Shown in pieces: positions 31,916 through 41,573 of a stretch of DNA of 64,000 nucleotides. The stretch is taken from assembly GCA_029204045.2 (NCBI GenBank), contig CM055061.1, positions 49,102,161 to 49,166,160 on the forward strand, given 5' to 3'. A model generated the notes under the pieces. That model saw nothing but the letters and a program-made list of their open reading frames with translations. It was not told the DNA's origin and made no database searches. Origin of the DNA: Tillandsia leiboldiana (taxonomy: Eukaryota > Streptophyta > Magnoliopsida > Poales > Bromeliaceae). The position numbers were made by a program, and so were the translations under genes. Numbering within the stretch: the first letter of the stretch is position 1; each line of letters begins with the position of its first letter.

Positions 31916-32207
31916 ACCCTATGATTCTTTTTCTAGGGCTAGTCCAAAAATCCAAAAAGAAGCCGCTAAACCTAAAAGCCGTCATCTTTTATACGGCCTA
32001 AGATCCACATATAGAGAAGAAAGAAAATCATAGATTCTATCTTATGTTTCTTCATCTATATTGATTGATTTGATTCTAGGTTTTCATACTCACATTTTGA
32101 GTTGAATCAAATCAATGAATACTTAGATGGTATTTCCGATCTATTTCTAATCTAAGTATTCGGCGGATCATCACCACCCAAAAACAACGATTTACCCCAA
32201 AATCGGA

Positions 32208-32383
32208 GCGTGGACTCGCGTGGCCTTGTGGATTCAAGGTGCTACCGCTCTCGTGGATTCGGAGCGAGGTACGTTCGTGGATTCGAAGCGTGCTACTGGG
32301 TGAAGACCGTGGATTCGGTCGGACGTCGTGGACTCGACGTTGGACGCTGTGGATTCGGCGTTGGACGCACATCGTGGATTCGA
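32208..32383 (+). repeat. Constant-loop hairpin array in the LTR leader of element 4
   Basis: Eight units with loop TGGATT or TGGACT and different self-complementary arms: gcg/cgc (32208), ccttg/caagg (32224), cgctctcg/cggagcg with a bulge (32246), acgttcg/cgaagcgt with a bulge (32271), gaccg/cggtc (32305), acgtcg/cgacgt (32323), acgctg/cggcgt with a G-T pair (32344) and tcg/cga (32372). Located about 300 bp after the TATA box, so inside the transcript. Repeated in the 3' LTR at about 42453-42628. Confidence 0.8.
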
Positions 32384-32683
32384 GAAGCGTCGTGGAGCGA
32401 GCGGAGAAGATCAACTAGGAGCATATGGAAAAGGTTGAGTCGTCTGTGAGTACGGTATATCACCTTGTACGTGTTTAATTCTAGTGGATTTCACCGTGTT
32501 ATCGGTCCCGTGGTTTTTTACTCCGGTTTGGAGTTTTCCACGTAAAAATCTCTGCGTGTTATTTATTTTTCCGCATTGGGTTTTATATCGCAAAGATTTT
32601 TGAGTGTTTAGTGTTTACACCTATTCACCCCCGTCTAGGTGTTTTTTCCCCTATTTAGATCCAATTATACATAACCCGACAAG

Positions 32684-32695
32684 TGGTATCAGAGC
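32684..32695 (+). promoter_or_regulatory. Primer-binding site, initiator-Met tRNA type (element 4)
   Basis: TGGTATCAGAGC two bases after the 5' LTR. Confidence 0.93.
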
Positions 32696-32714
32696 GGGAA
32701 TAGGGTTGTAAACA

Positions 32715-33818
32715 ATGGTTGAAGGTGGAAACATCAACAGACCTCCGTTCTTCGATGGAACAAATTATGCATACTGGAAAGTACGGATGAAAGCCTTTTT
32801 AATTTCCATCGACGAACGGGTGTGGCAATCAATTGAATTAGGATGGTCTAATCCAACTGAATTTATTGGTGATGTTCGCACCATCAAACCTAGGTCGAAA
32901 TGGACCAAGGAAGAGATTGATATATCTTCTTACAATGGCAAGGGAATTAATGCTTTATTTAATGCCTTATCACAAACAGAGTTCTCTCGCGTCTCGGCAT
33001 GTGAGACTGCGAAAGAAATCTGGGATGTTCTTCAAGTTACGCATGAGGGAACTAACCTTGTGAAGATTCAGAAACTGCAAATGCTTACGAGCAAGTTTGA
33101 CTCTATTTTCATGACAGAAAATGAATCGTTCACAGACTATTACACACGATTGCAAGACATCGTAAACTCATGTTCTAACTTGGGAGAGAAGATTCCAGAA
33201 TTTAAAATTGTAAGAAAAATATTAAGAACTCTTCCTGAAAGATTTCGTTCCAAAGTCACAGCCATTGAAACTATTAAACACCCGGACGAAATCCGTGTAG
33301 AAGAATTAGTTGGTTCTTTACAAACTTATGAAATGACATTTCCTACTAACTATTCTTCGGGAAAGGCATCCTCTTCTAAGTCTTCAGGTTATGCTTTGAA
33401 AACAACAAAAAAAGAAGACGCGGATTCATCCTCCTCAGGCGATGACGAGAACCTATCTATGGAGGACTTTGAGAAGCAGCTCGCTCTCTTGACAAGGAAG
33501 TTTCGCCGAAATTTTCGAAGGGGTAATTCAAGCAAAACTCCATCCTTCGGAAAGTGGAAGAAAGGCAAGGGTTCTTCAAGTTACAAGAGGGTTTTTCTAA
33601 GGATAAGAAAAGCACAAAAGGATAAGTCCAATGCTTCAAGTGCCGAGGATACGGCTATATCTCAACGGAATGTCCAAATAAGAATCCGTCCAAGAAGAAG
33701 GCGATGCAAGCCGTCACTTGGGATGACACCTCATCGTCAAATGAGTCATCGTCAAGTGATGAAGAAGACAACGCAACAGCGTTCCATGCGTCCACATCTT
33801 CACCCTTCATGTGCTTAA
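32715..33818 (+). CDS. Copia Gag of element 4 (frameshifted near its C-terminus)
   Basis: ATG 32715 is 19 bases after the primer site. F-F-D-G-T-N-Y-A-Y-W-K-V-R-M (plant copia gag signature), then a UBN2-like capsid region ending near T-Y-E-M-T-F-P, a Ser-rich acidic part and a basic G-K-W-K-K-G-K-G stretch. From about 33585 the frame is wrong: the Arg-rich tail to 33818 is an out-of-frame reading. The correct frame meets TAA at 33623-33625 immediately before the zinc knuckle. Confidence 0.85.
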   Translation: MVEGGNINRPPFFDGTNYAYWKVRMKAFLISIDERVWQSIELGWSNPTEFIGDVRTIKPRSKWTKEEIDISSYNGKGINALFNALSQTEFSRVSACETAKEIWDVLQVTHEGTNLVKIQKLQMLTSKFDSIFMTENESFTDYYTRLQDIVNSCSNLGEKIPEFKIVRKILRTLPERFRSKVTAIETIKHPDEIRVEELVGSLQTYEMTFPTNYSSGKASSSKSSGYALKTTKKEDADSSSSGDDENLSMEDFEKQLALLTRKFRRNFRRGNSSKTPSFGKWKKGKGSSSYKRVFLRIRKAQKDKSNASSAEDTAISQRNVQIRIRPRRRRCKPSLGMTPHRQMSHRQVMKKTTQQRSMRPHLHPSCA

Positions 33819-36763
33819 TGGCAAGTACATCCGAGTCATTGTCCAACTCCACTGTTGAAAAGAATGCAACGGACAATGAATCAGATGATTCGGAAGGTGA
33901 AGATTTTTCTCTAACCTACCACAGACTTTTAAGGGATTCAAAGAAACTGGCTAAGCAAAACAAGGGGTTGAGAGGGAGATTGCAGGATCTCGAAGAAGAA
34001 GTAAAAAGGGTAACTTCTCTCTCGACCGATCTTGAAGTGGAAAGGGATAATCTGATAAAAGCAAATGTTTCCCTTCAAGAGTCCAATGAGCAACTCGAGA
34101 AGAATTATATAGATATGGTGAACAAAGCAAATTACTTCTTGAAGCACAACGGCGAGGCTCGACAGGAAAAATTGGAAATGACAGAGACCATTCTCCAACT
34201 CAAGGATGACTTACAGCGATTTTCATCAGGAAGGAGTAAGTTGGATAAGCTTCTTGGTCTTGGTCAATCAAACAAGTTCGGCCTCGGATACAATCGAACT
34301 GAAGATAATTTTAGTTCGGTTGGGACAGTTTTTGTGCCTCAGTCGGTATCTCCTCCTCCGACACCGGAATTCACGACAAGCAACGACAACAAGCCTACTT
34401 CACCCTCCTCGGAATCGTCAAGCACTAAGGTATGTTTTCGTTGTAATTTTGCAGGGCACATAAGGAGAAATTGCAAGATGGGAGCCAAACGGTCAACTCA
34501 AGCACTTCTTGCAACGACTACCAAAAGGGTGATTTCTCGGAAATCAAACGGAAATTCTTTGAAGGAAAAGAGCCTCGGTAGTTCATTAAACAAGACGACG
34601 ACATCAAGGAAAAGCGACGGATCAAACAAGACGCTTTCACCAAAGGTATCAACCTCACACTCATTTCCGACGTACACCAAAACTCGAAAGGTTTGGGTAC
34701 GCAAAGGTGAAGTTTTCCCTTGTCTTGTTACAAATATTTCCTTGCATGCATATGATAATTCGTCTTGGTATCTAGATAGCGGCTGTTCCCGTCACATGAC
34801 CGGTGACAAAAACTGCTTTCAAAATTTTGAGAAAATCTCCGGAGGACTTGTGGTTTTCGGAGACGGTCAGTCTTCCAAAATTGTTGGAAAAGGAACGGTA
34901 GCTATTCCAGATGGCCCGATTCTGAATAATGTATTATTTGTTGATGGGCTTAAGACTAACCTCATTAGTATCAGTCAACTTTGCGACAATGGTTTTTCTG
35001 TTAATTTTTCATCTGTTGAATGCATTGTAACTGATAAAGATCATGTTTTCTTTTTAAAAGGGGTTAGATCTGAAAACAATTGTTATGTTGTTCCCAATAA
35101 AATTTCTGAAAATTGTAACTTAGCCTCTTTGGATAATGAAACACTTTGGCATGAAAGTCTAGGACACATAAATTTTAAGGAATTTGTTAGAATTTCGAAC
35201 AAAGACGTGGTCAAGGGGGTTCCTAAACTTTCACTTAATCAAAACATTGTGTGTGGTGGTTGTCAAAAGGGAAAACAATCTAGGACTGCACACAAGAACT
35301 TGAATCACGTCGGTACCAAACGGCCCTTGGAATTATTGCATATGGATCTTATGGGGCCGACACGTCAACCATCCTTGGGAGGTAAATGGTATATTTTCTT
35401 ATTGGTTGATGATTTCTCTCGGTATTCTTGGGTAGCATTTTTAAAAGAGAAAGCTGATACTTTTGATTCTTTTTACGAGATTTGCCTTCGTATTATGATT
35501 GAAAAGGATGAAAAGATCATTCGTGTTAGAAGTGATAGAGGTGGAGAATTCATAAATTCTAAATTCATTGATTTTTGCACTTCCAACGGTATTAAGCATG
35601 AATTCTCAGCACCCTATACACCTCAACAGAATGGTGTTGTCGAGCGCAAAAACAGGGTTGTTCAAGAGATGGCACGTGTTATGCTTCACAGCCGGAATTT
35701 ATCGCTACATTTTTGGGCTGAAGCTGTGAACACTGCAATCTATGTTATTAATCGAGTTTATTTGCGCCCGGGAACGTTAAATACACCATATGAACTATGG
35801 TGTGGTAGAAAACCCAACATCAAATATTTTCGCATCTTCGGGAGTCGGTGTTACATTTTACGTGACCGTGAAAATCTTGGAAAGTTTGACTCTCGAAGTG
35901 ACGAAGGGATTTTCTTGGGGTATTCTACAAATAGTAGAGCATATCGGGTATTTAACTTGGAATCTAAGACGATCGTAGAATCTATAAATGTTAAAGTAGA
36001 TGAAGCTTTCCACTTTGCATCTGATAAATCTACCCCTAATATCTCTCTTGATGATGATACTCCTGTAAGTGCATCTTCTCATGATAATACTTTCAATATT
36101 AATGATGCATCTAATGGTTCTTCAAGTTTATCTGATGTGCAGGAACCATCTCATGTACCTCCGAGTACTCCATTACAACAAACATTACGCATCTCCAAGG
36201 ATCATCCTGAATCAAACATCATTGGAGACCCACAAGAAGGAGTCAAAACTCGGAGACAGTTGGTTTGCGGATTCGCCTGTTACGTTTCCATGATCGAACC
36301 AAAGAATGTAGATGAAGCTCTTCAGGATGACTACTGGATTGAAGCAATGCAGGAAGAGCTCCATCAGTTTGAACGCAACAAAGTCTGGGAATTAACGACG
36401 CCTCCGAAGCAACACAATGTGATCGGTACCAAATGGATTTTCAAGAACAAGAAAAATGAGGATGGTACCATCATCAGGAACAAAGCACGTTTAGTTGCTC
36501 AAGGCTACTCTCAAGTAGAAGGTATAGACTTTGATGAAACGTTCGCCCCTGTAGCTAGACTCGAGTCCATTCGTATCTTATTTGCTATTGCTTGTCACTT
36601 TAAAATAAAACTCTTTCAAATGGACGTTAAGAGCGCGTTTTTAAATGGGTTTTTAAATGAGGAAGTTTATGTGGCTCAACCGAAAGGTTTTGTAGACTGT
36701 AAACTACCTAACCATATTTTTCGTTTGAAAAAGGCTCTTTACGGTTTAAAACAAGCACCGTGA
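33626..36763 (+). CDS. Gag knuckles, protease, integrase and RT start (element 4)
   Basis: Opens after the TAA; the first ATG is 33704. Knuckle 1 at 33632-33673 has Tyr in place of His; an acidic region and a long coiled coil follow (about 33900-34230). Knuckle 2 at 34433-34474 is C-F-R-C-N-F-A-G-H. The protease active site is D-S-G at 34775 in W-Y-L-D-S-G-C-S-R-H-M. Integrase shows the H-E-S-L-G-H-I and C-G-G-C-Q-K-G finger, then D in L-H-M-D-L-M-G, D in R-S-D-R-G-G-E-F and E in N-G-V-V-E-R-K. RT begins with F-A-P-V-A-R and Q-M-D-V-K-S-A-F. A TGA at 36761-36763 replaces a Trp codon and the frame goes on. Confidence 0.92.
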   Translation, partial: VQCFKCRGYGYISTECPNKNPSKKKAMQAVTWDDTSSSNESSSSDEEDNATAFHASTSSPFMCLMASTSESLSNSTVEKNATDNESDDSEGEDFSLTYHRLLRDSKKLAKQNKGLRGRLQDLEEEVKRVTSLSTDLEVERDNLIKANVSLQESNEQLEKNYIDMVNKANYFLKHNGEARQEKLEMTETILQLKDDLQRFSSGRSKLDKLLGLGQSNKFGLGYNRTEDNFSSVGTVFVPQSVSPPPTPEFTTSNDNKPTSPSSESSSTKVCFRCNFAGHIRRNCKMGAKRSTQALLATTTKRVISRKSNGNSLKEKSLGSSLNKTTTSRKSDGSNKTLSPKVSTSHSFPTYTKTRKVWVRKGEVFPCLVTNISLHAYDNSSWYLDSGCSRHMTGDKNCFQNFEKISGGLVVFGDGQSSKIVGKGTVAIPDGPILNNVLFVDGLKTNLISISQLCDNGFSVNFSSVECIVTDKDHVFFLKGVRSENNCYVVPNKISENCNLASLDNETLWHESLGHINFKEFVRISNKDVVKGVPKLSLNQNIVCGGCQKGKQSRTAHKNLNHVGTKRPLELLHMDLMGPTRQPSLGGKWYIFLLVDDFSRYSWVAFLKEKADTFDSFYEICLRIMIEKDEKIIRVRSDRGGEFINSKFIDFCTSNGIKHEFSAPYTPQQNGVVERKNRVVQEMARVMLHSRNLSLHFWAEAVNTAIYVINRVYLRPGTLNTPYELWCGRKPNIKYFRIFGSRCYILRDRENLGKFDSRSDEGIFLGYSTNSRAYRVFNLESKTIVESINVKVDEAFHFASDKSTPNISLDDDTPVSASSHDNTFNINDASNGSSSLSDVQEPSHVPPSTPLQQTLRISKDHPESNIIGDPQEGVKTRRQLVCGFACYVSMIEPKNVDEALQDDYWIEAMQEELHQFERNKVWELTTPPKQHNVIGTKWIFKNKKNEDGTIIRNKARLVAQGYSQVEGIDFDETFAPVARLESIRILFAIACHFKIKLFQMDVKSAFLNGFLNEEVYVAQPKGFVDCKLPNHIFRLKKALYGLKQAP

Positions 36764-37824
36764 GCGTGGTACGAAAGGTTGACAAAGCACCTTTTGGAGA
36801 AGGGCTATACTCGAGGGGGAGCAGATCGGACTCTCTTTGTGAAGCATTATCAAAATAACTTCATTGTTGCACAAATCTATGTCGATGACATTGTGTTTGG
36901 AGCAACAAAGGATAATGATGCTTCTAAATTCGCAGAAACCATGGAAAGCGAATTTGAGATGTCTATGATGGGGGAACTGACATACTTTCTTGGATTGCAA
37001 GTGAAACAAAATGGTGAAGGCATCCATCTGTGTCAATCCAAGTATGCAAAGGAGTTGGTAAAGAAATTCGGATTAGAAGATTCTAAAGATTTTCCTACTC
37101 CTATGGGAACTAGCAATAAGGGATTAGGAAGTGAATCTCTTAGTGAGAATGTAGATGAGAAACTTTATCGCAGCATGATTGGAAGTCTACTTTACCTCAC
37201 AGCTAGTCGCCCGGATATATCCTTTAGTGTTGGGATTTGCGCGAGATATCAATCAGCACCAAAGGAGGTTCACCTGAAAGCGGTGAAACGGATCATCCGG
37301 TACATCAAAGGAACCATTAATTTCAGAATTTGGTATCCTATAGGAACAAGTCTAGATATTATTGGATACTCAGATGCCGATTGGGCAGGATCTGTGGATG
37401 ATCGAAAAGTACGAGTGGTGCATATTTTTATCTTGGCCATTGTCTTGTTGCATGGCATAGTAAAAAGCAAAACTGCATTGCACTCTCGACTGCCGAAGCG
37501 GAATACATCTCAGCGGGTAGTTGTTCAACTCAACTCATTTGGATGAAAAGCGTGTTGAGCGACTTCCGGATTTCAGCAACTTCGGTAACTGTTTTATGTG
37601 ACAACACTAGTGCTATAAATATTTCAAAAAACCCAGTGTTGCACTCTAGAACAAAACACATTGAACTTAGATATCATTTTCTTAGAGAGCTAGTTGAATC
37701 AAATATTCTTCAAATTTCCTACATTTCAACTGAAGATCAATTAGCTGACTTGTTAACAAAACCTTTGGATCAAAAACGTTTTATTCATTTGCGTAAAGCA
37801 ATTGGAATGCTTTCCTTGAAATAA
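36764..37824 (+). pseudogene. RT C-terminal half and RNase H (element 4)
   Basis: In frame with the upstream part: the polymerase motif Y-V-D-D-I-V has its Asp pair at 36884-36889. The RNase H start (Y-S-D-A-D-W-A-G) is at about 37367, after which a frameshift near 37405 sends the reading out of frame. The end (D-Q-L-A-D-L-L-T-K-P-L) is found in the frame running 37543-37824. RNase H would remove the RNA strand during reverse transcription; here it is inactive. Confidence 0.88.
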
Positions 37825-38760
37825 CCTCTTTTTGAAACTTTTGTTTAGGTTAGGTTTTGTTTTTGTGTTTTTGTTCATTATCTATGCATAGACATAGAAC
37901 ATAATTGAGCATTAGTTTTGATTGACTTTAACCGCATCCTTTTATATATTTAGAAATCTATTATGCCTTAGATATCATAATATTTCATTTGATGCAATGA
38001 TCATTTATGTCAATTAACTCATCTTTGTTTTGATCAAAGTCAATTTCTCTCTCGATGATATCTTGGTATAGTTTTTATCTTATTTGACTGTTTAGTCGAG
38101 TATGAAATCGAGATCAATATTTGGCTAAATACTTTATATCTTAGATAATTGATAGCCAATTGAGGGAGAGTCAAAGAAAAAGTATTATGCTCAAAAGGTG
38201 TGGAAAGAGTTACATCCCAATGAGGAGTGTGAAAACTACCACCACATGGAGGAAAGAGCTACCACCTCGGTCGTCCGAGTACTGTGTGCAGCTACCACGT
38301 GTATACCAAGCAAGGTTTTTCAAGTTTGATTAAATAAAATGCATGTTGAAATACTTGACTCTGTCAAAATTTCAAGGTTGGTATAAGGTGGGAATTTTAA
38401 TGAAAGATGCTCAAAGAGCCACTCTCTTCAATAAATTGACTAGATATATTATCTAACTTATCTGGGATGTTAGACATCTATTGATCTTTGTATTTCATTT
38501 TCTTTACCGAATTGATGATTTGATAAAGGCATTACTCATAAGATCAAGTTAGATGTAATTGAAGTTGTTCAACTTTAAGGGATTTAATTTTCATAAATTT
38601 TCGTTTCATTTGTTGGATGTTATTGATAGATTTGGTATAATCTATTTCTTGTTGTATGAAACGATGATTTTCATTTAAAGTTGATACACAAAAGTGCTTA
38701 TAATCTTTTTCTGGTTTTTCTAGAATTTCTCTGAAATTTTCTAAAGAAAAAAGTTGGAGC
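37825..38760 (+). other. Non-coding spacer of element 4 with conserved block
   Basis: AT-rich. Contains the stretches 38197-38300 and 38376-38426 shared with element 3. No open frame of note. Confidence 0.75.
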
Positions 38761-38761
38761 C

Positions 38762-38930
38762 GATCCGGATTGGACCTGCCGATCCGGATCCCGAACGCAG
38801 ATATTCTTCTGCGGGCAGCCGATCCGGATTGGACCTGCCGATCCGGATCCCGAACGCAGTTTTTCTCTGCGGGTAGCCGATCCGGATCGTAATCACGAAC
38901 TGATCCGGATCGCGGCTAGGGTTTTATATA
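38762..38930 (+). promoter_or_regulatory. Candidate internal promoter of element 4
   Basis: GATCCGGATC or GATCCGGATT at 38762, 38781, 38821, 38840, 38879 and 38902, two of them in a tandem copy of about 59 bp, then TATATA at 38925-38930 and a pyrimidine-rich leader. The same motif fills U3 of the LTR of this element. Confidence 0.6.
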
Positions 38931-39046
38931 GAACAAAAAGGTTTTGATTTCTTTTACTCCAATCTTTTGTTCCAAAGTTTCCAGAGCTTCTCTCTCTAGA
39001 ATTCATCCATCTTGGAAGCTTTCAAACTCAAGTTCTTCGATTCCAA

Positions 39047-39430
39047 GTAAGTTTTATTGATCAAAATCTCGGTTTTTCTCAGTTTTTCTTATTCCTCCTC
39101 AAAACGTGATGAAATTCTTGTATCTATTTCGTTTGTGGATGGTTTTTGATGAAATTTCTTTTGAAATAAGAACTCTAGGTAGATTAGTTTTAATTATATG
39201 CTAGGTATTCTCAAGATAAACGGATTTTTTGGCCTTCGATTTCAAAAATTTTGGTTTTATGGCATATAATGGGAATTTTCAAAAATCATGCGATTGATCT
39301 ATTTTTAAAATTCTTTTTGCAAAACTAATTTGATTCTTAGTCTCTCTACACGATAATGATTGTTTGGGTACAATTTTTCTAATTTTTGAAAATTAACAAT
39401 TTTTTCGTGTTCTTGAGTTGTTGCTCACAG
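39047..39430 (+). other. Candidate 5' leader intron of the extra gene (element 4)
   Basis: Donor GTAAGTTT at 39047 and acceptor CTCACAG ending 39430, with AT-rich sequence between. Ends 29 bases before the ATG. The equivalent intron in element 3 is 362 bp; this one is 384 bp. Confidence 0.55.
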
Positions 39431-39459
39431 GATTTCCTTTTTCACAAGAAATAGCAACA

Positions 39460-40086
39460 ATGACGTTTTCATGGATCATCTTCCTGCTAGTTGCCATGGT
39501 ACACACTCGAGCAACAAACAAACTGAAAAAAGCTAAGAAAACTCAACGGAAAGGTGAGTTTCATCTGGTCAGCGACTCAGAGGCTGAAGCCGATAATCAA
39601 GAAGTTGATTGGGACAAACTGTCGGATGATGAATCAATTCCTGTTCAACCTAAGCAAAAGACTTTCAACACGTCAAAAGGTAAAGCGCCAATGACATCCT
39701 CTATCTCAATGAAAAGAAAGAGACTGGCTCGACGGTTTGGACGAGCACGAGGTCTCGAGATTAACGAACCAATAGTTCCGGATTCTCCACCTCGTGAGGA
39801 ACAAGTGTTCGTTAATGCGGATCGCCTAAGGGCATTTGAGAATCGTGAGTGCATTGGCGAGAGGCATGTTAATATTGAGGCTCTACGAGATCACTCCCCC
39901 GAGTTTGGTGTTCTGATTGAACAAGCAAACCTTATTCAAGTATGCCGATTCCCAGAAATGCTTGAATACTGTCTGCATCACGTGAGGACCTTCTATACAA
40001 ATGCACGGCACCTTCGAGAAAATGAAAATGGTCCGATGGAGTTTTACACGAATATCCAAGGCACGAGGTTTAAAATCACTCCATAG
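39460..40086 (+). CDS. Extra gene of element 4, N-terminal part ('putative plant transposon protein'-like)
   Basis: ATG 39460 gives a hydrophobic start (W-I-I-F-L-L-V-A-M-V), then a Lys-rich basic stretch (K-L-K-K-A-K-K) and an acidic segment. The region from R-E-C-I-G-E-R-H-V-N to F-K-I-T-P matches element 3 (T-C-I-G-E-R-H-V-N to F-D-I-T-P). A TAG at 40084-40086 stops it within the domain; the frame continues. Other starts are possible, e.g. the internal Met at V-A-M-V-H-T-R. Role unknown; position corresponds to the env-like gene of SIRE elements. Confidence 0.7.
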   Translation: MTFSWIIFLLVAMVHTRATNKLKKAKKTQRKGEFHLVSDSEAEADNQEVDWDKLSDDESIPVQPKQKTFNTSKGKAPMTSSISMKRKRLARRFGRARGLEINEPIVPDSPPREEQVFVNADRLRAFENRECIGERHVNIEALRDHSPEFGVLIEQANLIQVCRFPEMLEYCLHHVRTFYTNARHLRENENGPMEFYTNIQGTRFKITP

Positions 40087-40881
40087 TTAATTGGCGAGGT
40101 ATTGGGAATGCAAGCCAGCAAGACAGGAGTTAATTACCTGAAGGGAAAGGTTTTGACAAACACGATGTGGCAAATGGTCATAAAGGGAATATGTTTGGAG
40201 GGAACTCAATCAACGGAGAAGTCTATCAAATCCAAAGAACTTCGTCTTGAGTACCGGTTTCTAAACTTCATCACTTGTTACAATATCCTTCCAAATATGC
40301 AGACGAAAGTCTTGAGATGGGATCGAATGTTGTTTTTGTATCTCTTAGGACATCCGTCAGAGGCAATGGGATTAAATATCAACATTCCCTACATTATTTG
40401 GAATAGAATGACGAGATATGTTGAGCATCCTCATCCCACTGAAAGGATCCCATTTCCATTGATTATAATGAGGATCTTAAAGAGATTTCAAGTTGATATT
40501 AGTTCAACAACTTATCATCACTGCTTGGGCATGATCGATGAGTCCACCATTGTCAAGTCCCTTCACAAATTGCCTCATGTCACTCCAGTTCCTCCATGCG
40601 GAACGAAACCTAGTACCGGCACTTCCGCATCACCATCACAACCAGCACCCACACCAGCGGATGAAGCATCAGTCTCATCCATCTACAAAGAACAACAACG
40701 ATTATCTTTTGAGCAGGAACAGATTTCGAAGGCACAGACGAGAATTTCCAATGAGCTGGAGCTCATCACGGCAGCTCATATTACCATAACTAAGAAGGTC
40801 AATTCAATGAACAAGCTGGTGAAAAAGATGTTCTCTAAGATGGGCTGCACGAGCTCTGAAGATTCTGAATCTGATGACTGA
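40087..40881 (+). CDS. Extra gene of element 4, C-terminal part
   Basis: Same frame after the TAG. Includes the rest of the domain (L-R-L-E-Y-R-F-L-N-F-I-T-C-Y-N-I-L-P, R-W-D-R-M-L-F-L-Y, P-F-P-L-I-I-M-R-I-L), a Pro/Ser/Thr-rich linker, a predicted coiled coil (E-Q-E-Q-I-S-K-A-Q-T-R-I) and an acidic C-terminus (S-E-D-S-E-S-D-D). The domain resembles PF20167-type proteins common near plant retroelements. The coiled coil suggests oligomerisation, which is inference. Confidence 0.65.
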   Translation, partial: LIGEVLGMQASKTGVNYLKGKVLTNTMWQMVIKGICLEGTQSTEKSIKSKELRLEYRFLNFITCYNILPNMQTKVLRWDRMLFLYLLGHPSEAMGLNINIPYIIWNRMTRYVEHPHPTERIPFPLIIMRILKRFQVDISSTTYHHCLGMIDESTIVKSLHKLPHVTPVPPCGTKPSTGTSASPSQPAPTPADEASVSSIYKEQQRLSFEQEQISKAQTRISNELELITAAHITITKKVNSMNKLVKKMFSKMGCTSSEDSESDD

Positions 40882-41573
40882 TTCCTTCCTTTTATTCTTT
40901 TTCTTATTCAGATTTTTAACTTTATTTTGTGCAGGTTTTACATTTTAGTTTTTAGTTTTTAGTTCTCAAACTATTGGTACTTGAACTGTTAACCATTCTC
41001 TCCATTTTGGTATTTTTTGGCTAAACTTTTGTGACAAAAAGGGGGAGAGAGAGATCAACAAAGATACAATGTGTGTGAGAAAGAAACTTGAAACTATAGA
41101 GGTAAGTAGAACTTCAACTTTCGGTTTTCATTTGTGTTTGAATGCATGCCTCGACTAACTATTCGACTAACTATTTGGGCATGTAATATAACTAACAAGT
41201 TGATGTTCACTAACATGACATTTGGATTTTGATTGCATAGAAGATATGTTGGTGTTTTAACTATGATCAATTTACATATCTGAATGTATAAATGTCATGG
41301 TAAGTATAAATGAGTATAAACTTAATCTCTGTGTGTGGTTTTTGAATGATATAAAATTCTTGAGGTATCTAACAATTTCTTTTGTCAAGAATGATTTCTT
41401 TTGCAGAGAGTACAGATGTCTAAGTCTAGAGTCTGTTTTAGGAGTTTAACTCATGTATTTTATTTTGGATCTCTATTGTAAATTTTTGTTGTATGGTGAT
41501 AGCAACAAAAATATCTTTTTGAATTTTCTTGAGTGGATCTATGTTTTGTCACGAAACCGCCAAAGGGGGAGAT
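40882..41573 (+). other. 3' untranslated region of element 4 with two polypurine tracts
   Basis: An upstream tract, aaaaagggggagagagaga at 41036-41054, follows TTGTGAC as in element 3. The LTR-adjacent tract aaagggggaga is at 41562-41572. The rest is AT-rich with no gene. Confidence 0.78.

Larger units (their letters stand above)
31329..32681 (+). repeat. 5' LTR of element 4
   Basis: Starts TGTTACGGAATTT and ends CCCGACA. Layout: motif array, TATAAATAG, pyrimidine-rich leader, hairpin array, CACCCCC stretch near the end. Same plan as element 3 though most of the sequence is different. Confidence 0.95.

Noticed and set aside
41029..41054. Second polypurine tract of element 4 as the edge of another inserted LTR
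   Set aside because: No TG start follows it and the same tract occurs at the equivalent place in element 3.
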